From: Jimgerdemannia flammicorona
Taxonomy: Eukaryota > Mucoromycota > Endogonomycetes > Endogonales > Endogonaceae
DNA: 10,931 nucleotides
NCBI GenBank assembly: GCA_003990745.1
Contig: RBNI01006833.1
Coordinates: forward strand, 1-10,931
Reading direction: 5' to 3'
Shown here: one piece after another, positions 1-6,968 of the stretch
How positions within the stretch are numbered: position 1 is the stretch's first letter
Layout: each line of letters begins with the position of its first letter
The notes under the pieces: generated by a model
What the model saw: the letters and a program-made list of their open reading frames with translations, nothing else
What the model was told of the DNA's origin: nothing
The model's database searches: none
Translations under genes and position numbers: made by a program

Positions 1-205
1 TCTGAGGCTGACTGGTAGAAGGGCCAATTGAGCATCCACACCAAGGGCTCGTATGGCAGCGAATTGTTCAAAGTCTTCAATGAAGGTCAGGATTGACTCT
101 TCAGTAGTATATCCATAGAATGTGGGGGGGCGCATTTCTATCTTGTCTTGAATTCTTGCAGGGGTGACTCTTGTAGTCAGGGTAGTTGTTGTGGGGGTTG
201 TTCAT
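1..205 (-). pseudogene. Partial Ty3/Gypsy-type Gag, N-terminal end, frameshifted
   Basis: This is the start of a Gag (capsid precursor) gene on the minus strand, running off the window at position 1. It lies just inside the LTR and primer site, where gag belongs. The frame 201 to 1 is open and reads through RIQDKIEMRPPTFYGY, then TFIEDFEQFAAIRALG and DAQLALLPVSLR. This has the layout of the Retrotrans_gag capsid domain: a Pro-Phe-x-Gly start, an acidic helix, then a Leu-rich helix. The natural ATG at 203-205 is one frame off; it joins this frame if the C5 run (193-197) is one base too long. A downstream in-frame ATG is at 133-135. Identification as Gypsy-type Gag is fairly good; whether the frameshift is a mutation or programmed cannot be told here. 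Confidence 0.7.
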
Positions 206-244
206 TTTTCAGCTTGAAAGTGAGGGATTTGTCTTGAATCACCA

Positions 245-258
245 GCCAATGGGCACCA
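245..258 (-). promoter_or_regulatory. Probable primer-binding site of the Gypsy-type element
   Basis: Eight bases inside the LTR end, the minus strand reads TGGTGCCCATTGGC. It starts with the TGG that pairs to a tRNA CCA tail, as expected for minus-strand DNA priming. I cannot name the matching tRNA from memory. The position fixes the element's orientation: LTR to the right, internal region to the left. Confidence 0.6.
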
Positions 259-465
259 AGTTGTCATGTAGTGGTCGCTGAGTCCTTCAAATATGCCAGA
301 TTCTCTTCAAGGTGTATCTCTTAGACTAACTCAAGTTGTTATAAGCAAGTTCTTATTGGAGTGCCTTCCCAAGGTCTTATAGTCCTCAAACTTCTTATCT
401 TTAACTGTCTTGTTATCTCCTAGATTGCTTGCAAGGGATTGTGTATTGCACTGAGAGGAACTGAC

Positions 466-471
466 TTTATT
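466..471 (-). promoter_or_regulatory. AATAAA polyadenylation-type signal in the Gypsy LTR
   Basis: AATAAA lies about 20 bases downstream of the TATA box on the minus strand. It is conserved in the mutated second copy (6988-6993). It sits close to where transcription should start, so it could act for the 3' LTR as a poly(A) signal at the U3/R border. Function is inferred from position and conservation. Confidence 0.45.
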
Positions 472-490
472 TCAGAGGAAATAAGAGGGG

Positions 491-498
491 TATTTATA
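491..498 (-). promoter_or_regulatory. TATA box (TATAAATA) of the Gypsy LTR promoter
   Basis: The minus strand reads TATAAATA about 225 bases before the LTR's 3' border. The same octamer and the following bases are unchanged in the heavily mutated copy at 6961-6968. It lies downstream of the LTR ORF, so genomic RNA starting here would lack the ORF at its 5' end but carry it in U3 of the 3' LTR. Confidence 0.65.
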
Positions 499-592
499 CA
501 AAATATAATTCAATGGTTGCTAAGATATAAAGCTAAATATAAATTCCAATAACTAAAACTACTAAGTTCCAGGGCTGGTATTGTTGGTTGTA

Positions 593-732
593 CAGGTTCA
601 GGATGCTGGCATTATCCAGTGTTACATCAAAATGCCAGTGCTGGAACAATTTCGTGTCACCTCAGAATACCGGTGCTGGTATTATCTGGTGTTACATGAG
701 AATACCAGTGCTGGCATTATCCAGTGTAACAA
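593..732. repeat. Four tandem ~35-bp repeats in the U3 region of the Gypsy LTR
   Basis: Four units start near 593, 628, 663 and 698. The plus-strand core is GTGCTGGYATTATCYRGTGT. Units 1, 3 and 4 are close to each other; unit 2 is more diverged. They lie between the end of the LTR ORF and the TATA box, where enhancer repeats of retroelement U3 regions usually sit. The second LTR has only degenerate versions at about 6725-6880. Confidence 0.7.
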
Positions 733-737
733 AGAAC

Positions 738-1571
738 TTAGAGTAGAAAGTTCAGGACCATGGGGGCTTCATCATCATCATCATCACTGAAGGAGATGAG
801 ATCTGCGAATTCGTCATGCAGGTCGCGCATCTCGCGTACTTCGTCATTTTCGCGTGCTTCGATGTCGCGCGGGATGACGTCATCGATGACGTCATCACGT
901 TCAGTAGTGGCGGGAAAATCGGGAACAAGATCTGGAGCTCTCCAGTCTATGAGGTTCTCTTCCACAAAATAGGGAACAAATGTGGGGTCTTGGGGGGATC
1001 TAACTCAGATGCTTGGGCCTTGGAATACTGAGATCAATCCTTGCAGGAATTGGTCTGGGTTGTCCTGAAGGATGGGGTGCCAGAAGTCTTCTACTTCTTC
1101 ACTGTTGAGGGTGATAGTGGACTGGGCTTCTGTAGCCACCCTGGCTTCTAGTGCATTGATGCGGCGAGATGACAGGTCTCTGAAGTCTGAGACTCTAACA
1201 TACTCCAGGTTGGGAATCGACCATGGTGCATGCCTGAAGTGATGGATCTTCTTAGCTGTCCTCATTTCACATATATCCATGGGAGTGGCATCTTGTAGCT
1301 CTTGGGTGCTGGTCTGTGGGAACTCCCAGCAGAGGAGGTTTCCTATTTCATACTCCTGCCACATTTGGAGGCATTCGGTGGTGATGGTGATCCTTGTTTC
1401 CATTTTATGGTGGTAGAGGATGAAGTGATAGGGGTCTGCAGTACCTAGGTTGACGCTAGGAGTCCTTCTTGAGCAGGTTTCCATAGCTCTTCTGATGTCC
1501 TGGAACATCCTTTCTTCAACTGAGGTGCCTTGGTGGTTCCTTGATCTTGAGGTTTGGCGGGCGGCAGGCAT
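738..1571 (-). pseudogene. LTR-embedded ORF, 277 codons, one in-frame stop; unknown function
   Basis: The frame starts MPAARQTSRSRNHQG at 1571 and runs to a TAA at 738. A single in-frame TGA follows SVFQGPSI at 1005-1007; after it the same frame continues with PTFVPYF and VEENLIDWRAPD. I do not recognise the family. The N-terminus is basic and Arg-rich, the middle is mixed with scattered Cys (TEC, LLC, DIC), and the C-terminus is acidic with a run of Asp (768-786). No signal peptide or membrane segment is evident. The gene lies wholly within U3 of the LTR, ahead of the TATA box. The copy at 5877-6707 keeps the same frame over its whole length; its aligned central part matches at roughly three quarters of residues by eye, with only triplet indels. 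That copy has CAG near the position of this TGA, so this stop is probably a recent C-to-T change. It could encode an accessory protein; a captured host gene is also possible. Confidence 0.65.
874..897. promoter_or_regulatory. Two tandem CRE-type palindromes (TGACGTCA) inside the LTR ORF
   Basis: The 12-mer GATGACGTCATC occurs twice in direct tandem. It contains the perfect CRE/ATF octamer TGACGTCA at 875-882 and 887-894, the consensus site of CREB/ATF-type bZIP factors. In the minus-strand ORF it encodes DDVIDDVI, so it may be only a coding repeat. In the second LTR copy both octamers are destroyed by C-to-T or G-to-A changes. Confidence 0.45.
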
Positions 1572-1813
1572 TTCGTTTGTGGTAAGTCTTTGAGCTATTT
1601 TGGGATTGGTGGTTCTTGTTGATTGCTGCTACTGCGGTTCCTTGATCCTTCTTTTATATTCTTCAGGATGCTTGTGCTGTGGTCACAATGACTCACAGTT
1701 GGTCATCATTGCTCATCTCGTATACCATATGATCTTCTTGTACTTCAATCTGGTGGCTTGTAAGGAAAGGCTGTCTCTTGTGCTGATGTCATCATTCTGG
1801 GGTCACCATTACA

Positions 1814-2107
1814 CTATATTTAAGAGTATAATATTAAAAGTTTATAACTTCTAAAAGTATAATAATTTAATAATTTTTTTATATATAATATTTTTATAAA
1901 GAAAGTAGCTAATTTAGAAAATTTAAATAGATTTAAATTATCTTAAAGATATATTAAAGATTTAAGGATTCTTGAAGAATTTCTAAGAGAAACTTTATTC
2001 AAGCAGACAGAGAGAATATTTATATAAGATCTAAAAGAAACCCTGAAAGAATCTTAGAAATAAAATAAATACTAAGAAGATTATAGTGAATTTTACAGAA
2101 ATTTGAG
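1814..2107. other. AT-rich intergenic segment with no recognised gene
   Basis: About 290 bases of very AT-rich DNA lie between the Gypsy LTR border and the first Cop-2 copy. No motif, terminal repeat or clear ORF is seen. One plus-strand frame around 2028-2110 reads like degenerate coding (LKETLKES, then NKY, EDYSEFYRNLSKRE, with stops where Trp would fit). I cannot assign it, and it may be chance. Confidence 0.35.
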
Positions 2108-2391
2108 TAAAAGAGAGATAATTTTTTTAAAGTTATATAGATTATATATATATTTCTTATATTACTAATAAATAATATAAAAAGATATAGTATAAATTTA
2201 TATATTTATATATTAAGTTATCATTTCAATACTTTTATATAATAAGATAAGTAATAAAAAAAAGCAAAATTAATAATATATATATATATATAACTAGAAA
2301 TAAAAGAACTAAAAAAACTAGAACTATATATATATATAATTCAAAAACTAAAACCATTAAAATTAATTATCTAAAATTTTTATATATCTAA
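2108..2391 (-). mobile_element. Cop-2 copy A, terminal (LTR-side) segment left of the Cop-1 insertion
   Basis: This AT-rich block is shared with copy B: the part near 2113-2195 matches 5533-5621 (both contain TTAAAGTTATATAGATTATA), and 2200-2391 matches 7215-7370. It contains a TA microsatellite near 2277-2292. It is the continuation of 4641-5527 across the Cop-1 insertion. On the minus strand it follows the pol C-terminus, so it is likely 3' LTR. No LTR termini could be fixed. Confidence 0.55.
2387..2391. repeat. Left target-site duplication (TCTAA) of Cop-1 copy 1
   Basis: TCTAA directly precedes the LTR start (TATTGGGATG, mutated from TGTTGG). The identical pentamer follows the right LTR end at 4636-4640. 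The uninterrupted site is seen in Cop-2 copy B at 7366-7370, followed by the same AATATCTAT. Five bases is the usual Copia duplication length. Confidence 0.8.
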
Positions 2392-2519
2392 TATTGGGAT
2401 GACAACTCAATATACCAGCATGTGACCTTATGTCATTTTATTAGACTTATATTATTTATCAGTAATATAGAGAAATACACAACCTACACAACTTCAATAA
2501 AGTGCCTCTCTTTCCAACA
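2392..2519 (+). repeat. 5' LTR of Cop-1 copy 1 (128 bp)
   Basis: It begins TATTGGGATGACAACTC and ends CTTTCCAACA. The end CCAACA is the inverted repeat of TGTTGG, so the start was probably TGTTGG before a G-to-A change. Shared core words with the other LTR copies are CAACTCAATAT, GCATGTGACCTTATGTCAT and CTTCAATAAAGT. The core holds an AATAAA. Confidence 0.8.
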
Positions 2520-2521
2520 AA

Positions 2522-2533
2522 GGTTATGAGCCC
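2522..2533 (+). promoter_or_regulatory. Primer-binding site complementary to initiator tRNA-Met anticodon arm
   Basis: GGTTATGAGCCC starts two bases after the LTR. Its complement GGGCTCATAACC is the anticodon stem-loop of the fungal initiator tRNA-Met (anticodon CAT in the middle) as I recall it. Drosophila copia and yeast Ty5 prime from the same internal part of that tRNA, using a half-tRNA. The second Cop-1 copy has the mutated form GATTATGAGCTC. Confidence 0.7.
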
Positions 2534-2585
2534 CATTAGTACTAAGCAGCTATAGCAAAACCACCTCTTTAAATATACTATATAT

Positions 2586-3600
2586 ATGCTAGAAATATCA
2601 GAAGACCAGTCTAGCAACATAAGTATAGAAATAGATATGCCAATTATAAGTGTTCCACTAACTACAGGTGTAACCTCAATAAGTACAGAAAATACAATCT
2701 CAGTTATTAGTATAAATATAGCCAAGAGGTCTATCCTAATCTTCAATAGGAAAGACTATACTATTTGAGTATTTCATATGATGATCTCTTTAATGAATAT
2801 AGCTTAGCAGAGTATATAAAGCCATAAGTACTAATTCAAGATTATAACCTCACAAATGATTGCTGAGTATTATGTGAGATTACATTCATATTGTCAAACT
2901 TACAAATAAAGCTTGTAATATATACTATGATAGCTTATAAGATATAAGAAGTTCTATGGAAGTATTATGTACAAGCATCTGTATTGAATCAATTCCACTT
3001 GAAATCTCAGCTATTCAATCTTCAAATGAAGCTAAAGGAGAGCATCCACAAATATATCAGTTATATCAATAATCTGATAAATCAAGTGAACTCTCTCAGT
3101 ATGTCTGCAGACTACATTGGTAATGAAGATAAGATTATAGTACTTATAAGAGGACTTCTGGGTATATAATGTTATCATCATAGCCATATATAAAAGTGGC
3201 AGTCTTTTGGACTATGCCTATGTGATAATGAGTCTTATAAATGAGGAAATATACCAAGAAAGCAGTACTGATAATGACGAGAACACTTTTTATGGATCTT
3301 GTGAACATGGCAGTGCCAAATGAGATAAAAAGTGTGGTCAACAAGGTCAGTAAACTCAAACTCAAGCTCAATAATATAATAATAACCAGTTTACCAATTA
3401 ATCAACTAAGTATAATGGTTACTGTAAATACTGTGGTAAGTATGGATATAGGAAATACCATTGTTATCATTAAGAGAATGATAAGGAGAGCAGTGAAAAT
3501 AAGCAATAATACAGGAGCCAGCATTGATAATGAGAGAGTGATAGAAACAATTATTGAGACAAAGAGAAGTATAGCAATATAAATACTGCCAAAACTGATA
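2586..3600 (+). pseudogene. Cop-1 Gag (Copia-type, UBN2-like, with zinc knuckle), degenerate
   Basis: Gag forms the particle that packages the retrotransposon RNA. The reading begins at the ATG at 2586 (MLEISEDQSS) and reaches FNRKDYTI, then a TGA where Copia Gags have Trp. After a frameshift, 2984-3169 gives FHLKSQLFNLQMKLKESIHK and INNLINQVNSLSM, the pattern of the UBN2/Copia gag domain. In a third frame, 3423-3464 encodes a zinc knuckle CKYCGKYGYRKYHC: spacing is right for CCHC, but the His is Tyr (CAT to TAT), consistent with C-to-T mutation. A Ser/Thr-rich linker follows. Frames used in order are 0, 2, 0 (position modulo 3). It is non-functional. The longer open frame at 3241-3582 is out of phase with the knuckle and is not the real product. 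Confidence 0.75.
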
Positions 3601-3789
3601 AAAGCAGTAATCTATTTTTTGCACAAGCTGCTAGTTCCACCACCAGCTCTACTACCAATTCTGCCAGCATGAGATCTACTGCTAAATCCACCAACCCATC
3701 ATTTACAAATCCCAGTCAGTAAAATACTTTTTGATCAATGAAAAGTAGTGATGATGTCAATGATATATCCAGCAGCGAATCTGCTAATA

Positions 3790-4528
3790 TAGCTAATGAT
3801 AACAATATCTAGCTCATAGATTCTGGAGCCACACAATATATGATACTATATAAGAAATAGTTCTCTATATATGAGCCTTTCAAATACCCTCTATTAAGTT
3901 AGGAGACAACAATATCATCTATACTCAAGAAAAGAGAAATGTGAGAATATATCTTCATAGAAATATCATTGAGCCTATCACTACTCTTAGAGATATACTA
4001 TATGCTCTAGAGGTAGAAAAGAACCTCTTCTCTATAGGAAAAATGATGTCTTATGGTAATAAAGAAATATACATATATATAAAGAGTACTACTGTATATA
4101 ATTCACACAATAATGAGCTAATGATAGTTTTGAAATATGGAAATCTTTATATGATCAATAGAATGCCAAATGGTATGAGAGTCTCCACTTATGCAATAAC
4201 TATACCTAACACATCAAATATGTGACATCAATACTTAGGACATATTGATAAGATAAGCCTCAAACATATAATAAAAAGTGACTCAGTAAAAGGATTACTG
4301 ATATATATATCTGGAGGATAGCTTTTATAAGATATGCACAGAAAATAAAGCCTCTCAGCAACTATTCAAAGAATGACTGAAGTGCACCTTGGGGATCTTT
4401 GATCTAATCTATATAAATATATGCAGTCCAATGTATATACTATCACATTCTGACAAGAGATACTTTCTGATGTTTATTAATAATTATATATATAAAGTAT
4501 ATGTATATTTTCTATCAGTAAAGAGCAA
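3790..4528 (+). pseudogene. Cop-1 Pol remnant: protease, pre-integrase domain and integrase start
   Basis: The aspartic protease motif LIDSGATQYM lies at 3813-3842, preceded by a TAG where Trp usually stands. After a frameshift, 3941-4225 matches the GAG-pre-integrase domain: TLRDILYALEVEKNLFSIGK, followed by a TGA for Trp and HQYLGHIDKISLKHI (classically WH.RLGH). The frame shifts again; 4390-4528 gives DLIYINICSPM and SDKRYFLMFINNY, then VYFLSVKSK, the beginning of the Copia integrase core. The first catalytic Asp (family form HxDxxGPM) is Asn here and its His is Tyr; both fit G-to-A and C-to-T changes. Coding stops at about 4529, where LTR sequence starts, so the second Asp and the Glu of the DDE triad are absent. 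This is a decayed fragment without activity. Confidence 0.8.
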
Positions 4529-4530
4529 GT

Positions 4531-4635
4531 AACTCAATATGCTAGCATGTGACCTTATGTCATTCTATCAGACTTATGTTATATAGAGAAATATATGATC
4601 TACATAATTTCAATAAAGTACCTTTCTTTTCAATA
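4531..4635 (+). repeat. 3' LTR of Cop-1 copy 1, first ~12 bp deleted
   Basis: The segment from AACTCAATATG to TTTTCAATA matches the 5' LTR from 2404 to 2519. The terminal CAATA replaces CAACA by a C-to-T change. The upstream end joins directly to integrase coding sequence, marking a deletion junction. Confidence 0.75.
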
Positions 4636-4640
4636 TCTAA
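4636..4640. repeat. Right target-site duplication (TCTAA) of Cop-1 copy 1
   Basis: It is identical to 2387-2391 and continues as AATATCTAT, which matches the uninterrupted copy B sequence from 7366. Confidence 0.8.
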
Positions 4641-5527
4641 AATATCTATAAAAATATACTCATAGATAAGAAATATATAATTTATTTATAAATAAGAGAT
4701 ATAAATATATATAATAAGAAAGACTTTTGAGAACCTAAAAATATTCTATAATTATTTACTAGATCTTGCCAAACACTGATATAGTATTTATAAAGCTCAT
4801 TTCTTTGATATATAGCTCAAACTTCAGCTTTAAAAGAGTTTTAATAAGTAAGTTAGTGATCATATATTCTATAAATATATATATACTTTAAATATATAGT
4901 ACTATTTTCTATATATTTTTATATAAAAATAATACTATATATCTCTATATTTAAGTATACTAGATTTTTTATAAATAAAATTATTAATTAATTATCTTAT
5001 CAGATAAATATAGATTTTTATTTTAAATAAAGTTAATCTCTTTTAACTGTTTATAGATTCAGATAGCTTTTATTATTATTATTAATGATACTTAGTACTC
5101 TATCTATATTGATATTATAATAGAGAAATATTTATATATATTTTATAAAATTGTAAATTTATTTTTACTATTTTTAAAAAGTATTTAGTTATAGATCAGT
5201 AATTATTTAAATCTCTAGCCTAATTAGTATTATATATACTAGATAACTAAATATTATTATTATTACTATTACTCTTACTCAATTCTTTACTATTTTTTAA
5301 TAAGAGTATATAATATACTAATTCTTTAATATATCTTAATATATATATACTTAATAATTATTTAGTATAATTATTATATATACTTAGATAATACTAATTA
5401 TTATAAATAATTTCAACTAACTCTATTTAAAAAGTATTTGACTTTATTACTAGAGTAGTAGTTAATAATTATACTAACTAAAATATAAAGATCTTAATAA
5501 TATCTATATGAGATTCTAGCTTATTAT
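4641..5527 (-). pseudogene. Cop-2 copy A: Copia Pol C-terminal part (RT end and RNase H), degenerate
   Basis: Read on the minus strand, this is the C-terminal half of a Copia polyprotein. From right to left it holds LRYIKELVYYIL (the LRYLKGT region after RT), then NTN-stop-ARDLNNY (family GYSDADWAGD...R.STSG), then RNase H remnants. It ends with NLLIKTLLKLKFELYIKEM, the conserved end equivalent to ADILTKPL...KF, with a terminal stop at 4759-4761. From 4758 down to 4641 lies the untranslated end that runs into the Cop-1 insertion. Copy B (7480-8200) is the closest relative. Right of about 5340 the match to copy B fades, and the copy ends at or before 5527, so RT and upstream domains are missing. 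Stops at Trp and Gln positions plus AT-rich drift show a dead, strongly mutated copy. Confidence 0.7.
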
Positions 5528-5621
5528 AAAGAGGTCAATTTTATTAAAGTTATATAGATTATATATTTTATACATTATTGATAAATGATGTAAAACTGAT
5601 AAAATAGTATAAGTTATATAT
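5528..5621 (-). mobile_element. Cop-2 copy B, left terminal fragment before the solo LTR
   Basis: It matches 2108-2195 of copy A, including TTAAAGTTATATAGATTATA and ATAGTATAA. The match breaks at 5622 where the Gypsy LTR starts and resumes after 7196, showing that one element was split by the LTR. Confidence 0.55.
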
Positions 5622-5876
5622 TATAATAGTGACCCCAGAATGATGACATCAGTACAGGAGACAGTCTTTTCTTACAAGCCACCAGATTAGAATATAAGAA
5701 GATCATATACCATGACTATCTGGGCTATAAGATGAGCAATAATGACCAACTGTGAGTCATTGTGACCACAGTATGAGTATCTTGAGAAATATAAAAGAAG
5801 AATTAAGAAACTACAGTAGCAGCAACCAATAAGACCCACTAATCCCAAAATAGCTCAAAGACTTATCACAAATGAA

Positions 5877-6707
5877 ATGTCTGCTGCTCACTAAACCTCA
5901 AGGTCAAGGAACCACTAAGATACCTCAGTTGAAGAAAGGATGTTCCAAGACATCAGAAGAGCCATGAGGACCCAGACAAGAAAGACTCCTAGTGTCAATC
6001 TGGATACTGGTAACCTATATTATTATATCCTCTACTACCATGAAATGAAAGCAAGGATTACCATTGCTACTGAATGCCTCTAAATGTGGCAGAAGTACAA
6101 AATAGGAAACCTCCTCTGCTGGGAGTTCCCACAGATCAGCCCTCAAGAGTTACAAGATACCACTCTCATAAATATATGTAAAGCAAGGATAGCTAAGAAG
6201 ATCCATCAGATCTTCAGGCATATATCATGGTTGATCCCCAACTTAGAGTATATTAGAATCTCAGACTTCAGAGACCTATCAGCCTGCCATATCAATATAC
6301 TAGAAGCCAGGATGGCTACAGAAGCCCAGTTCACTATCACTCTCAATAGTGATGAAGTAGAAGACTTCTGGTATCCCATCCTTCAGAACAACTCAGACCA
6401 ATTTCTGCAAGGATTGATCTCAGTATTCCAAGGTCTAAGTATCCAGATTAGACCTCTCCAAGACTCTACATTTGTCCCCTATTTCATGGAAGAGAACCTT
6501 ATAGACTAGAGAGCTCTAGACCTCCTTGTTCCTGCTGCCACCAAATATGATGATGTCATTGGTGATAATGTCATCTTATGAAATATATGCGAAATGTGTG
6601 ACCTATATGATGGGATAGATGAGATATTTGCAGATCTTATCTCCTTCAAAGACATCCTGACCTTGGATGAGGATAAAGCCCCTATGGTCTTGAATATTCT
6701 GCTCTAA
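5877..6707 (+). pseudogene. Second copy of the LTR-embedded ORF, five premature stops
   Basis: The frame begins MSAAH at 5877 and ends LNILL plus TAA at 6707, 276 codons plus the stop, with no net frameshift. Premature stops occur at codons 6, 14 and 69 (TAA for CAA in the other copy), at 6508-6510 (TAG for TGG), and at 6578-6580 (TGA). All fit C-to-T or G-to-A changes. The longest clean stretch is 6084-6509. Segments conserved with 738-1571 include IGNLLCWEFPQ, IPNLEY, VEDFW, DQFLQGLISVFQG, TFVPYF, ENLID, FADLISF and APMVLN. The function is unknown, as for the other copy. This copy reads through the position of the other copy's single stop, showing that the two visible halves there are one protein. 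Confidence 0.7.
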
Positions 6708-6960
6708 GTCTCTTGGTTATACTGAATTATGCCAGCACTCTTTTCCTATGTAACAGCTATTCCACCACTAGCATTCTGATATGACACTGAATTATTTCAA
6801 TACTATTTTTCTATATCACTGAAATTATACCAGCATCCTGACCCTATACAACTATCTGTGCCAACCCTGGAACTTAGCAGTTTTCCATGTCCTGGTATTT
6901 TTTTTAGTTATTGGAATTATATTTAGCCTTATATCTTAGCAACTATTGAATTATATTTTG

Positions 6961-6968
6961 TATAAATA
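6961..6968 (+). promoter_or_regulatory. Conserved TATA box in the solo LTR
   Basis: TATAAATA and the next ~25 bases (ACCCCTCTTATTTCCTCTGA, then AATAAA) are almost identical to the other LTR copy, although the rest is strongly mutated. Confidence 0.5.

Larger units (their letters stand above)
267..1813 (-). mobile_element. Long LTR (1547 bp) of a Ty3/Gypsy-type retrotransposon, 5' LTR
   Basis: On the minus strand this LTR begins TGTAATGGTGACC at 1813 and ends GCGACCACTACA at 267. The ends form a short inverted repeat (TGTA-TGGT) with the usual TG...CA borders. A diverged copy with the same borders lies at 5622-7196 in the opposite orientation, which confirms both ends independently. The primer site and gag follow directly, so this is a 5' LTR. 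At about 1.5 kb it is long for a fungal LTR. In reading order it holds a 277-codon ORF, a set of 35-bp tandem repeats, a TATA box, an AATAAA and about 200 bp of likely R/U5. It is richer in G+C and CpG than its surroundings, so it is less mutated and probably younger. The partner 3' LTR lies outside the window, so no target duplication can be checked. Confidence 0.85.
2392..4635 (+). mobile_element. Cop-1 copy 1: internally deleted Ty1/Copia retrotransposon (2244 bp)
   Basis: This is a plus-strand element with a 128-bp 5' LTR, an initiator-tRNA-type primer site, gag, protease, the pre-integrase domain and the first part of integrase, then a 3' LTR. A perfect 5-bp duplication (TCTAA) flanks it. 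Domain order is that of Copia (integrase before reverse transcriptase). The rest of integrase, reverse transcriptase, RNase H, the polypurine tract and the first ~12 bp of the 3' LTR are missing: integrase coding runs directly into LTR sequence near 4530. Because loss of the polypurine tract and LTR start would block normal plus-strand DNA synthesis, the deletion probably happened after insertion. The reading frame is broken by many stops and at least three frameshifts. It sits in the terminal region of Cop-2 copy A, in the opposite orientation. Confidence 0.85.

Noticed and set aside
593..732. CRISPR-like array of regularly spaced repeats
   Set aside because: The units abut and are themselves the repeat, with no unique spacers, and the context is a eukaryotic LTR.
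581..790. Plus-strand ORF ending in six His
   Set aside because: It is the reverse of the tandem repeats and the GAT triplet run that encodes Asp in the opposite strand's ORF; composition is repeat-driven and it has no counterpart in the second LTR.
760..1031. Two overlapping plus-strand ORFs (760-972 and 816-1031)
   Set aside because: Both are antisense shadows of the acidic C-terminal part of the LTR ORF; the minus-strand frame is the one conserved in the second copy.
1600..1854. Plus-strand 84-aa ORF across the LTR border
   Set aside because: It is antisense to the LTR start, crosses the element boundary into AT-rich flank, and has no homologue in the solo LTR.
2459..2746. Minus-strand hydrophobic 95-aa ORF, membrane-protein-like
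   Set aside because: It is antisense to the Cop-1 LTR, primer site and gag start; the hydrophobicity comes from AT-rich antisense codons. The same holds for 3144-3371, 3406-3624 and 9162-9395.
3241..3582. 113-aa plus-strand ORF within Cop-1
   Set aside because: It is in a different frame from the zinc knuckle (3423-3464) and the protease motif; its Ile/Thr/Val-rich translation is a frame shadow of gag.
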